Of a stretch of DNA of 37,884 nucleotides, positions 27,846 through 35,847 are shown in pieces (positions within the stretch are counted from its first letter, which is position 1; each line of letters starts with the position of its first letter). The DNA comes from an uncultured Ruminiclostridium sp. (GTDB lineage Bacteria; Bacillota; Clostridia; Oscillospirales; Ruminococcaceae), in assembly GCA_934462775.1 (NCBI GenBank), contig CAKSIR010000004.1:1-37884 (forward strand), written 5' to 3'. The notes beneath the pieces were generated by a model that saw nothing but the letters and a program-made list of their open reading frames with translations, searched no databases and was not told where the DNA came from. The translations under genes were made by a program, and so were the position numbers.

Positions 27846-29279
27846 ATGGAATTTGAAACAATAATCGGACTTGAAGTTCACGCAGAGCTTAACACAAAGT
27901 CAAAAATTTATTGCAGCTGCCGCAACGCTTTCGGTCTTGAGGTAAACACGCAGATCTGCCCGATTTGCACAGGTATGCCGGGTACATTGCCTACTCTTAA
28001 CGAAAAGGTTGTTGAATATGCAATCAAGATGGGACACGCCCTTAATTGCAGCATTAACAACGTCTGCAAGCAGGACAGAAAGAACTACTTCTATCCCGAC
28101 CTGCCAAAGGCTTATCAGATTTCTCAGGACGAGGTTCCGCTCTGTCAGAACGGACATCTGGATATTATGGTTGACGGCGCTGAAAAGCGTATCGGCGTTA
28201 CCCGTATCCATATCGAGGAGGACGCAGGCAAAATGCTTCACGACGAGGCTTTTGCAGGCTCGCTTGTGGACTTTAACCGCTGCGGCGTTCCGCTTATCGA
28301 AATTGTTTCCGAGCCTGACTTAAGAAGCAGCGCCGAAGCAAAGGCTTACCTTGACACAATCAAGTCAATTCTCCAGTACATTGACATTTCCGACTGTAAA
28401 ATGGAGCAGGGCTCAATCCGCGCGGACGTAAACGTTTCTGTCCGTCCAAAAGGCTCGGACGAATTCGGCACACGCTGCGAGATGAAGAACGTAAACAGCT
28501 TCTCCGCGGTAGTCCATGCAATCGAGTATGAGGCTGCAAGGCAGATAAAGGCAATCGAAAACGGCGAAACAATCCGGCAGGAAACACGCCGCTGGGACGA
28601 GCAGAAGGGTATGAACTACCTGCTCCGCTCAAAGGAGGACGCTCACGATTACCGTTACTTCCCGGAGCCTGACCTGCTCACAATCGTTGTTCCGCAGGAA
28701 AAGGTTGACGCTCTCAAGGCTTCGCTTCCTGAAATGCCTAACGTTAAAATTAAGCGTTTTGTAAAGGAATACGGTCTTTCTCAGACAGATGCAACGCTTA
28801 TTGTTGAGAATCTTGAACGATGCAGGCTGTTTGACGACTGCATGGCAACAGGCAAGGTAACACCTAAGAGCGTTGCAAACTGGGTGCTTGCGGACGTATC
28901 AAAATACATGAACGACACGGGCAAGTCCATTCATGACACAAAGCTTACAGGCGAAAAGCTTGCTGATATTATCGCTGCAATCGATAGCAACAAGATTTCC
29001 AACTCCTCGGGTAAGGTCGTATTCGAGGTTCTTCTTACAGAGGACAAGACGGTTGACGAAATTATCGGCGAAAAGGGACTTGCGCAGGTTTCCGACACAG
29101 GCGCAATCGAAAAAATTGTCAGCGATGTTCTTGCTGCAAACGAAAAGTCCGTAAACGACTACCGCGGCGGCAAGACAAACGCACTGGGCTTCCTTGTAGG
29201 TCAGTGCATGAAGGCCTCAAAGGGAAAGGCAAATCCTGCAATGTGCAAGGAGCTTGTTCTTAAATATTTGGAAAGCTGA
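27846..29279 (+). CDS. gatB: Asp-tRNA(Asn)/Glu-tRNA(Gln) amidotransferase subunit B
   Basis: 477 residues from the ATG at 27846, with AAGGAGG upstream. An in-frame ATG at 27786 lies inside gatA and is rejected. The opening IIGLEVHAELNTKSKIYC, CPICTGMPGTLP and the YFYPDLPKAYQISQ block are typical of GatB, and a YqeY-like tail domain occupies the last 150 residues. It carries the kinase step and tRNA binding. Confidence 0.96.
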   Translation: MEFETIIGLEVHAELNTKSKIYCSCRNAFGLEVNTQICPICTGMPGTLPTLNEKVVEYAIKMGHALNCSINNVCKQDRKNYFYPDLPKAYQISQDEVPLCQNGHLDIMVDGAEKRIGVTRIHIEEDAGKMLHDEAFAGSLVDFNRCGVPLIEIVSEPDLRSSAEAKAYLDTIKSILQYIDISDCKMEQGSIRADVNVSVRPKGSDEFGTRCEMKNVNSFSAVVHAIEYEAARQIKAIENGETIRQETRRWDEQKGMNYLLRSKEDAHDYRYFPEPDLLTIVVPQEKVDALKASLPEMPNVKIKRFVKEYGLSQTDATLIVENLERCRLFDDCMATGKVTPKSVANWVLADVSKYMNDTGKSIHDTKLTGEKLADIIAAIDSNKISNSSGKVVFEVLLTEDKTVDEIIGEKGLAQVSDTGAIEKIVSDVLAANEKSVNDYRGGKTNALGFLVGQCMKASKGKANPAMCKELVLKYLES

Positions 29280-29284
29280 GGAAA

Positions 29285-31723
29285 ATGAAAAGAATTATTC
29301 TTCTTGTGGCTGTTATTCTTTTGGCAGTGGGCGGTGCCGTAGGCATTACCTATTTCGCCGACTTCCAGAAACAGCAGCCCACAAGTCTTACATATGATGA
29401 GGAAACCGTTGTTTCAGCGGATTCAATGGAGATAAGCTTCAATTACGGCGACACTTTTTACAGCGAGGCGCTGGATGTGCAGATTACCTGTGCAGACAGC
29501 GGCGCCAAGCTGTATTACACCACAAACGGCGACACTCCTACCGAAAGCTCAAAGCTGTACAGCGAGAAAATCAAGATTCCGTCGCGTTCTACTGTCAACG
29601 CAACAACCATAAAGGTTATTGCCGTTAACGGTGAAAAAAAATCGGACGTTATCACAAAGACTTACATAACAGGAAAAAACGTATTTGAACGCTTTGACGA
29701 GAATACGCTGGTATTTGTGCTTTCAAGCGACAGCTATAACCTTTACGATTATTATTACGGCGTGCTTGTCGAGGGATTTCTCCGCGACCAATACCTTAAT
29801 TCGGATGAATATAACGGAGGCGAGCTTGACTACACCGCTCCCGCTAACTGGTATATCCGCGGACGTGAAAGCGAGCGCGAAATGTATGTGGAGGTTTACG
29901 ACTGTAAGGGCAATCAGCTTATCAGTCAGGCTGCGGGCGGACGCGTAGTAGGCGGTGCGTCAAGAGCCAATACCCAGAAATCATGGCGGCTCATTGCAAG
30001 GACAAGTTACAGTCCCGATAACGGCAAGTTCAAGTATCCATTTTTCTACAATGAGCAGGCTGAAAACGGTGATTTTATCACGCGTTATGACCGCGTTACA
30101 CTCCGCGACAACGCAAACGACCGTGAGTTTGCAAGTATCCGTGACGAGGTTTCTCAAAGACTTGCCGAAATGGCAGGGTTCCCCGATACGCAGGCAACAA
30201 GACCTGCTGCGGTGTTCCTGAACAGCGAGTATTACGGCTTTGCGTGGCTTCATGAGGCGTTTGGCGAGGATTATCTTGCAACAAATTACGGCGGAAACCG
30301 CGACAATTTCTACATTATCGGCAATAAGGAAAGCGAAATGGAAATTGACGAGGACAGCGATACTGACGAGGAAAAGAAAGCAGTCGAGGATTGGAACTAC
30401 ATTCTTAACCTTGCCTACGGCAATCAGGATATAAACAGCTATAACCGTGATGAAAACGGCGAGATTGTCGAGGACGCTGTATTCGGCTATCTTACTGACG
30501 ACGCTGTTTTTGATGAGTTTTGCAGCCTTGTTGATATAGATGACTTCATGCTGTATTACGCAATGCAGATTTACATCGACAACAAGGACTGGCCCGGAAA
30601 CAACTACAAGGCATGGCGCTACTATCCGTCTGAAAATGAAACCGTAACAGGGGAGTATTTAGACGGAAAATGGAGATTACTCTGGTTTGACGTTGAGTAC
30701 GCATGGGGACTTTACGGCAGCGGTTACAAGGATAAGACCCTTACAAACGTGCTTACAGGCAATCATATGCAGGGCGCTTCAAAACTGCTGAAAGCGTTGC
30801 TTGAGCGCGATGATATGCGTGAAAAGTTTGCAAACACCATGTGCGACTTGATGTACGGTGCGTTCAGCACCGAAAATGCTCTTGCGGTTATTGAGCAGTG
30901 TATCAAGGAAAGCGACAGCGAGTGTATGTACGCTCTGAAAAACGGCTACACATCAACCTGGGCAAACGAATGGACCTTTGAGGACAGCAGACAGCAGATA
31001 AGGGATTTTGCCGACCGCAGACCTACAATAATGACCCGCAATTTGTGCAGTGAGTTCGGAATCGAGGACGCAAAGTACAATATTACTCTTAACAATCCTA
31101 CGGGCGCAAAGTCATACCTTAACTCACAGGCGCTTACCGAGTCAGGCGCAATTACGCTGAGCTACTTCACAGCGTATGAAGTGCCTTTGACCTTTGAAAC
31201 CTACGGCGGCTATGCTTTCAATCATTGGGAAGTAAACGGCGTTGATTATGCAGAAGAAAAGTTGGTTGTAAATTACGGTATGGCTGACGAAAACGGAAAC
31301 GTAAATGTTAAGCTGTACCTTGACAAAACCGACGTGTCAGGCGGTCTTGTAATCAGCGAGGTTTACACCTCGGGCAATGGCGACTGGGTGGAGCTTTATA
31401 ACGGCTCTGACAAAACCGTTTCCACGAAGGATTACTTCCTGTCGGACGATTTTGACAGACTTGACCGTTTTAACATTCCGACAACTTCAATCGCTCCTAA
31501 ATCAACCCTTACAATAGCTATGAAAAATAACAAGGAAAATTCTGCGCTTATGAAAATTGCTGCAAATTTCAACCTTAAAACAGGCGAAACAGTGTATCTG
31601 TCTGACTCAGATGGAAACATACTGAGCAAGTGCGGAATTGTGGAAATGGAAACAGACCAATCCGCATCTCTTGGAATTGACGGCAAATACCATATCGGAA
31701 ATATTACCGAAGGGTATCACTGA
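29285..31723 (+). CDS. Secreted CotH-kinase protein with chitobiase-like and lamin-tail domains
   Basis: 812 residues. The N-terminal signal or anchor segment (4-24) is followed by a chitobiase/beta-hexosaminidase-like C1 region (about 55-125; LYYTTNGDTPTESSKLY). Then comes a CotH kinase-like domain (about 135-560) with VTLRDNANDREFASIRDE, IDNKDWPGNN (431-440) and LLWFDVEYAWG (466-474), the aspartates expected for the atypical kinase. A beta-rich repeat-like stretch (about 595-680; TFETYGGYAFNHWEVNG) and a lamin-tail-type domain (about 687-800; GGLVISEVYTSGNGDWVELY) close it. Such proteins are frequent in ruminal and gut Clostridia and are thought to act outside the cell, in spore coat or cellulosome-like surfaces. 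The actual substrate here is unknown. It starts five bases after gatB with a weak GAGGA site. Confidence 0.85.
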   Translation: MKRIILLVAVILLAVGGAVGITYFADFQKQQPTSLTYDEETVVSADSMEISFNYGDTFYSEALDVQITCADSGAKLYYTTNGDTPTESSKLYSEKIKIPSRSTVNATTIKVIAVNGEKKSDVITKTYITGKNVFERFDENTLVFVLSSDSYNLYDYYYGVLVEGFLRDQYLNSDEYNGGELDYTAPANWYIRGRESEREMYVEVYDCKGNQLISQAAGGRVVGGASRANTQKSWRLIARTSYSPDNGKFKYPFFYNEQAENGDFITRYDRVTLRDNANDREFASIRDEVSQRLAEMAGFPDTQATRPAAVFLNSEYYGFAWLHEAFGEDYLATNYGGNRDNFYIIGNKESEMEIDEDSDTDEEKKAVEDWNYILNLAYGNQDINSYNRDENGEIVEDAVFGYLTDDAVFDEFCSLVDIDDFMLYYAMQIYIDNKDWPGNNYKAWRYYPSENETVTGEYLDGKWRLLWFDVEYAWGLYGSGYKDKTLTNVLTGNHMQGASKLLKALLERDDMREKFANTMCDLMYGAFSTENALAVIEQCIKESDSECMYALKNGYTSTWANEWTFEDSRQQIRDFADRRPTIMTRNLCSEFGIEDAKYNITLNNPTGAKSYLNSQALTESGAITLSYFTAYEVPLTFETYGGYAFNHWEVNGVDYAEEKLVVNYGMADENGNVNVKLYLDKTDVSGGLVISEVYTSGNGDWVELYNGSDKTVSTKDYFLSDDFDRLDRFNIPTTSIAPKSTLTIAMKNNKENSALMKIAANFNLKTGETVYLSDSDGNILSKCGIVEMETDQSASLGIDGKYHIGNITEGYH

Positions 31724-31806
31724 TAAGTTCAAAAACGAGTGCGGATAAGAAGCGGTATAACAGTAAAAATAAGGCATCATGTGAATTTATATGTAGGGAC
31801 TAACCG

Positions 31807-33585
31807 ATGAAAAGACAAAAACTTAAGTTTCTTTTGCCTGTTGCTGTCTTTCTGTTGTCAGGCAGCTTTTCAATTTGGGCAGCGATGAAGCTGCAAGCCT
31901 CGTATTATGAGAATTATGTCGACAAGGCGCAGCTTAATGCGGAAAGCTATGCAGAACGATTAGTAGGCGACTTCAACAAAGGCTTTGCTATAACAGAAAC
32001 ATTAGAAAAAATCATTATAAGCGAGGACGGCAGTGTTCGTAAGTTTGATGTTGTAGCCGAAAAAATGATGGATGATTTCGTACAAAGCATTCAGATTGCG
32101 CCAAACGGAGTTGTTACCGAAATATATCCCGCAGAGGGTAACGAAGGGGGAAAAATCGACCTTGTTAATGACGAAAAACGCGGTCCTGTCGTAAGGTATG
32201 GTATAGAAAACAATGTTACGGTTATGCAGGGACCGTTTGACCTTAATCAGGGCGGAGTTGGCATTGCAATAAGAAATCCGGTTTTTCTTGACGATGAAAA
32301 CGGGGAACCGCAGTTCTGGGGATTAACTGTCGCCATTATACGGGTGCCTGAAATTTTTATCGATTCCTTTAATGCGCTGTCGGATTTCGGGTATTTCTGC
32401 CGCCTTTCAAAGACAAGCTCGCTAATGAATACGGACTTTAAGGAAGTATACTGTTCGGGAGATGGCTTTGAAAATCCGGTTGTACATAATTTTGAGCTTG
32501 GCGGCTGTGAATGGAAGCTGGAAATAATGCCTGCCGACGGATGGAATAATGGGAAATATGACGTTCAAATACTCATTTCCTGCGCAGTTATCGTGCTTTT
32601 GCTTACAGGAATGGCAGCAGAGCTGGTTGTGCTTGATAACAGCCGCAAAAAGCTGAAGGTCATTTCTACCACGGATCCATTAACGGGACTTGATAACCGA
32701 AACGGATTTGATGAAAAATTCGGCCGTTATGTAAAGGAGCATAACGGAGAACCGTGCGTAGGCATTATGCTTGACATTGATAATTTCAAGTTTATCAACG
32801 ACGTATACGGTCACTCGATTGGCGATGAGGCGCTGCAAAATCTTGCCGAAACCATGAGGAAAGCATTCGGTGAAAAAAACGTTATTATGGGCAGAAACGG
32901 CGGCGATGAGTTTTGCATTATACTCAAGAATTGCACAAATGAAAATGCAAAAGAGCTTATCAGTAATTTTGTAAAAGCTAAGCGAACGTTCAAATATAAC
33001 GGCGAAACGCATAATTATACGATTTCAGCAGGATACGCGGATTATCCGTCAAACACAAAAAATCCTGCAAAGCTGCTGCACTGCGCAGATATGGCACTGT
33101 ATGAGGTTAAGCTTAACGGCAAGCAAAGCTGTCTGCCGTATACTCATGACTTCAGGGTGGAAAAACGAGCAAAGCTTGGCTTTGGTCTGAATGACGTTTC
33201 AGAAAATCTTCCGGGTGCCTTTCTCATTTACAAAGCAGACAAAAATGACGATCAGCTGCTTTTTGCAAATAAAGAGATGATAAAGCTTGCAGGCTGCAAG
33301 GATTTTGACGATTTTATGGCGTTTACTAAAGGCAAGTTCAGCAGTCTGATTCATCCTGACGAACGTAAGACCGTTGAGGAAAGTATATGGAAGCAAATTA
33401 TGTCAACGGGCTCAGACGCAAACGACTATGTAAAGTTTAATTTCGCAACCAAGAGCGGGGAATACAGACCGGTGATTGATTACGGACGAATAGTTGATAA
33501 CGCTCATTACGGAAAAGTGTTTTATGTGCTTATAATGGACTGGAATTTTATAGATAATCGGTATAATAATTACGATAAAGAATAA
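31807..33585 (+). CDS. CHASE-type sensor GGDEF diguanylate cyclase with C-terminal PAS-like domain
   Basis: 592 residues. A membrane segment (7-27), an extracellular CHASE-like sensor (about 40-245; VTEIYPAEGNEG, then DLNQGGVGIAIRNPVF) and a second membrane segment (253-275) lead to a GGDEF domain (about 280-445) with DIDNFKFINDVYGHSIGDEA and intact GGDEF at 365-369. A PAS-like segment follows (about 466-585; GAFLIYKADKNDDQLLFANK). GGDEF before PAS is the reverse of the usual order. No I-site (EKNV in the RxxD position). It should make c-di-GMP in response to an external ligand. AGGG is nine bases before the ATG. The 83 bases before it hold no clear promoter or riboswitch. Confidence 0.87.
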   Translation: MKRQKLKFLLPVAVFLLSGSFSIWAAMKLQASYYENYVDKAQLNAESYAERLVGDFNKGFAITETLEKIIISEDGSVRKFDVVAEKMMDDFVQSIQIAPNGVVTEIYPAEGNEGGKIDLVNDEKRGPVVRYGIENNVTVMQGPFDLNQGGVGIAIRNPVFLDDENGEPQFWGLTVAIIRVPEIFIDSFNALSDFGYFCRLSKTSSLMNTDFKEVYCSGDGFENPVVHNFELGGCEWKLEIMPADGWNNGKYDVQILISCAVIVLLLTGMAAELVVLDNSRKKLKVISTTDPLTGLDNRNGFDEKFGRYVKEHNGEPCVGIMLDIDNFKFINDVYGHSIGDEALQNLAETMRKAFGEKNVIMGRNGGDEFCIILKNCTNENAKELISNFVKAKRTFKYNGETHNYTISAGYADYPSNTKNPAKLLHCADMALYEVKLNGKQSCLPYTHDFRVEKRAKLGFGLNDVSENLPGAFLIYKADKNDDQLLFANKEMIKLAGCKDFDDFMAFTKGKFSSLIHPDERKTVEESIWKQIMSTGSDANDYVKFNFATKSGEYRPVIDYGRIVDNAHYGKVFYVLIMDWNFIDNRYNNYDKE

Positions 33586-33587
33586 AA

Positions 33588-33613
33588 AATTGCCATGTTT
33601 TTGCATGGCAATT
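33588..33613 (-). terminator. Ten-base-pair hairpin with T run only on the minus strand
   Basis: AATTGCCATG pairs perfectly with CATGGCAATT around the loop TTTTTG, starting three bases after the cyclase stop. The six A before it form a terminator tail on the minus strand. On the plus strand the expected T run is missing and CAGG follows instead. It may be a bidirectional terminator whose plus-strand tail was replaced by inserted DNA (see findings). Confidence 0.6.
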
Positions 33614-33779
33614 CAGGCTGCTATTGCTAATAGGGATTAATCAGAAAATCGCTATACAATGGGATTTTCCGATAACCTTTGAGATGGCAAGAGCCTACCA
33701 AAAGGCAAACGGCAAGTATTTAAGGCAAAATCAATGGGAGGACATCACATTGGTAATGTGCCTTGAACTCGGTAGATAA
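33614..33779 (+). pseudogene. Gene remnant at the left end of the mobile element
   Basis: An open frame without a start codon of its own runs to a TAA at 33777-33779. It reads RLLLLIGINQKIAIQWDFPI, then TFEMARAYQKANGKYLRQ and NQWEDITLVMCLELGR, with normal-looking amino acid composition. It may be the 3' part of a broken gene or a short non-canonical gene beginning at the ATG at 33685-33687 (MARAY). I do not recognise it. There is no ribosome site before that ATG, so translation is doubtful. Confidence 0.35.
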
Positions 33780-33785
33780 AAAGAT

Positions 33786-33828
33786 AACCCTGTATCAGAT
33801 GGTTAAACCGTCGGGTACAGGGTTTTTC
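33786..33828 (+). terminator. Terminator before the repeat-protein gene
   Basis: AACCCTGTA (33786-33794) pairs with TACAGGGTT (33815-33823) over nine bases and is followed by TTTC. The 21-base loop contains a further small inverted repeat (GGTTAAACC). It closes the remnant segment and insulates the downstream genes. Confidence 0.7.
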
Positions 33829-33882
33829 TGTGCCTAAAATATGTAGAAAGCTCAAAACGACTGTCAGAAAGGTGGAATTACT

Positions 33883-34443
33883 ATGGAAAAGAAAGTAACA
33901 GCAGGAAGTCCCATATCACAGAACGAGGAAAATGTCAAGGCTTTTTTCAGAAAAATTTTCGATTTCGGAAATTCTTCCCCTATATCACAAAACGATGAAA
34001 AAGTCAAGAACTTTATTGAAGAAAATTCGGAGGTGCGCATAGCGCAGAACTCCGAGAATGTCAAGAGGTATTCGGAATTTTTTTCAAAGTGCCTCATATC
34101 ACAAAACCTTGCAGATGTCAAGACCTTTTTTGAAATTATTTTCGATTACCTGACGATGAAGCGTGAAGCGGCAATTCTCCGTGACGAACTGGACAGCAAG
34201 TATTACAGAATGTACGTCTATCCCCGAACTTTGAAGGTGTTAAGCACGGCGGAATTTGTCAAGGTAAACAGAATTTTCAAGAAGTCGTACACCGACCTTG
34301 AAGCGATTGACGATTTTGTAGAGGAAGTCGAAGCGGCACTTGCCGAAGCACATCTTCTCAAATTTGTCAATACCCTTTTTGAAAATATTTCTCTTGACGG
34401 CGAAATCACAGTGGATGTCATTGATGGCGTATTTTTCCGTTGA
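33883..34443 (+). CDS. Protein of unknown function with four ISQN-x-VK repeats
   Basis: 186 residues, ribosome site AAAGGTGG seven bases before the ATG. The N-terminal half contains four copies of a unit reading I-S/A-Q-N-x-x-x-V-K-x-F/Y, with the isoleucine at 11, 34, 53 and 72 (spacing 23, 19, 19). Each unit looks like a short amphipathic helix pair. The C-terminal half (about 90-186) is helical and charged: EAAILRDELDSKYYRMYVY, then EEVEAALAEAHLLKFV. No cysteine cluster, membrane segment or known catalytic motif is seen. It overlaps repA by about 20 bases, so the two are probably co-translated. The repeats are also visible in DNA as CATATCACA-A/G-AAC and TGTCAAG, which leaves open that they are cis-acting. 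I do not recognise the family. Confidence 0.6.
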   Translation: MEKKVTAGSPISQNEENVKAFFRKIFDFGNSSPISQNDEKVKNFIEENSEVRIAQNSENVKRYSEFFSKCLISQNLADVKTFFEIIFDYLTMKREAAILRDELDSKYYRMYVYPRTLKVLSTAEFVKVNRIFKKSYTDLEAIDDFVEEVEAALAEAHLLKFVNTLFENISLDGEITVDVIDGVFFR

Positions 34444-35245
34444 AAAGACCGAAGGCTATACGGTTATGGCAAACCACCATTTAAGAGATATGCGGCTCTC
34501 GCTGAAAGCACGAGGGCTGCTTTCTCAAATCCTCTCCCTTCCTCCGAAATGGGATAAATCAATCGAAGGACTTGCCAAAATCAACCGTGAATGCTCCGAT
34601 ACTATTGCAAATATCATCAAGGAGCTTGAAGCCGCCGGATATATCACACGATACCGAGAACGCAGAGATAACGGCACCTTCGGAGAAGTTCACTACAATG
34701 TCTATCAGAAACCCCGACACTTCAATCCCGTTGAAAAGTCTGTTGAAAACAAGCCTAACCGGAAAAAATCAGATTGGGTAAATCCTACTTCAGTAAAGTC
34801 GGGACAATTAAGTAAAGAGGTAGCAAATAAAGAAAAAGAAAATAAAGAGCCTTATAATATCTTATCAATCAATCTGCCTGATGGGATTGATGAGATTGAA
34901 GCATATCGCAGCATTGTTTTGGAAAATATTGAGTATGATACCCTTAGTTCATATCTGAACAAGGAGCGACTTGATGAAATCGTGGAGATAATGCTTGAAT
35001 GTATATGCTGTAAGAGCGATACGCAGGCAATCGCTAAAACCGAAATTCCTTCCGAAATGGTGAAAAGCCGTATGCTCAAGGTTCATTCGGGACATATTGA
35101 GTATGTTTTCGATTGCCTGAAGAAAAATCCGAGTAAGGTCAGAAATATAAAGTCGTATCTGAAAACCACGCTGTTTAATGCTCCCAGCACCTACGATAGC
35201 TACTACACAGCTGAGGTTAATCACGATTTTCACGGGACGGAGTAG
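34424..35245 (+). CDS. RepA-type replication initiator / DUF6017 helix-turn-helix protein
   Basis: About 273 residues from the ATG at 34424 (MAYFSVEKTEGYT). The codons at 34415 and, further up, 34340 are in frame, but family members usually begin M-x-Y-F-x-E-K-T-x-G-Y-T. The N-terminal winged-helix domain has GYTVMANHHLRDMRLSLKAR and GLLSQILSLPPKWDKSIEGL, the pattern of RepA N-terminal domains in plasmids and ICEs. After a charged linker, the C-terminal domain (YDTLSSYLNKERLDEIVEIM, then IKSYLKTTLFNAPSTYDS) matches DUF6017. It should bind an origin for replication of the excised element (inference). The ribosome site is weak (GTGGA). A terminator follows at 35261. Confidence 0.8.
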   Translation: MAYFSVEKTEGYTVMANHHLRDMRLSLKARGLLSQILSLPPKWDKSIEGLAKINRECSDTIANIIKELEAAGYITRYRERRDNGTFGEVHYNVYQKPRHFNPVEKSVENKPNRKKSDWVNPTSVKSGQLSKEVANKEKENKEPYNILSINLPDGIDEIEAYRSIVLENIEYDTLSSYLNKERLDEIVEIMLECICCKSDTQAIAKTEIPSEMVKSRMLKVHSGHIEYVFDCLKKNPSKVRNIKSYLKTTLFNAPSTYDSYYTAEVNHDFHGTE

Positions 35246-35260
35246 CTCTCCGTCTTACAT

Positions 35261-35297
35261 AGCAGTCAAGTATTAAAAACACTTGGCTGCTTTTTTT
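35261..35297 (+). terminator. Terminator after repA
   Basis: AGCAGTCAAGT pairs with ACTTGGCTGCT over 11 positions including one G-T, followed by seven T. It separates the replication part from the conjugation genes. Confidence 0.88.
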
Positions 35298-35319
35298 ATG
35301 CCCGAAAGGAGGAAAAGCT

Positions 35320-35346
35320 ATGAGTTTACGACTCAAAATCCCTTAG
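35320..35346 (+). CDS. Very short ORF before pcfB, possible leader peptide
   Basis: ATG AGT to TAG encodes MSLRLKIP, only eight residues, but it has a near-perfect ribosome site (AAAGGAGG seven bases before the ATG). It lies between the repA terminator and pcfB, 33 bases before the pcfB start. It may be a leader that controls translation or attenuation of the conjugation genes, or the remains of a deleted gene. No evidence beyond its ribosome site and position. Confidence 0.35.
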   Translation: MSLRLKIP

Positions 35347-35379
35347 AAGAAACCAAAATAATCCGAAAGGAGGCAAGCA

Positions 35380-35847
35380 ATGCAGGAGCAAAATTCCGAA
35401 AAAGTAGTGTCGCTGTCGGTCAGAGCGACGAAAATGACCGCAAGAGTGTTGAAAGCTGTTATCGGCGAGTATCTGAAACATCAGAAAAACAAGCAGCCGA
35501 AGGTCTATAAAGGTAAGCAGTCGGTGAAACACCTTGTCCGGAACAGTAAGGATAAGCTCGTAAATATCGAGATTACTGACCAGAACATCAAGGTGTTCAA
35601 TAAGACGGCTCGTAAGTACGGCATTGACTACTCACTCAAAAAGGACAGCTCATTCGACCCGCCTATGTACCTGATTTTCTTCAAGGCGAAGGACGCAGAT
35701 GTTATGACAGCGGCGTTCGGTGATTTTATGAAGAAGTCAATGGAAAAGGAAAAGAAGCCGTCTGTCAAGGCTCGTCTTAAAACTCTTGGTCAACAGGCTC
35801 AGGAGCGTAAGCGAGAGAAAAGCAAGGCACGGGAGGCGGAATTGTAA
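35380..35847 (+). CDS. PcfB family (DUF3801) conjugation protein
   Basis: 155 residues matching PcfB/DUF3801: SLSVRATKMTARVLKAVI, DFMKKSMEKEKKPSVKARL and a very basic C-terminus (QERKREKSKAREAEL). In enterococcal pCF10, PcfB accompanies the coupling protein PcfC and assists substrate docking. AAAGGAGG lies before the ATG. The stop overlaps the VirD4-like start by one base (TAATG), which implies coupled translation. Confidence 0.85.
   Translation: MQEQNSEKVVSLSVRATKMTARVLKAVIGEYLKHQKNKQPKVYKGKQSVKHLVRNSKDKLVNIEITDQNIKVFNKTARKYGIDYSLKKDSSFDPPMYLIFFKAKDADVMTAAFGDFMKKSMEKEKKPSVKARLKTLGQQAQERKREKSKAREAEL

Noticed and set aside
31724..31806. Possible c-di-GMP riboswitch or promoter before the second cyclase
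   Set aside because: No conserved GEMM-type core or stable stem is visible in this 83-base gap, and no good -35/-10 pair.
33911..34120. Four similar DNA segments considered as a short CRISPR-like array
   Set aside because: Spacing is unequal (69, 57, 57 bases), the similarity keeps codon phase, and repeats differ at many positions. No cas genes are near.
33864..34121. Minus-strand frame with repeated LTFSSFCDMG motifs opposite the four-repeat protein
   Set aside because: It is the complement of the repeats and owes its repetitiveness to them. No ribosome site or promoter on the minus strand. The plus frame has AAAGGTGG and continues beyond the repeats.
34340..34423. Longer repA start at the ATG at 34340
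   Set aside because: The extra residues overlap the preceding gene and do not resemble the family's N-terminus, which fits MAYFSVEKTEGYT at 34424.
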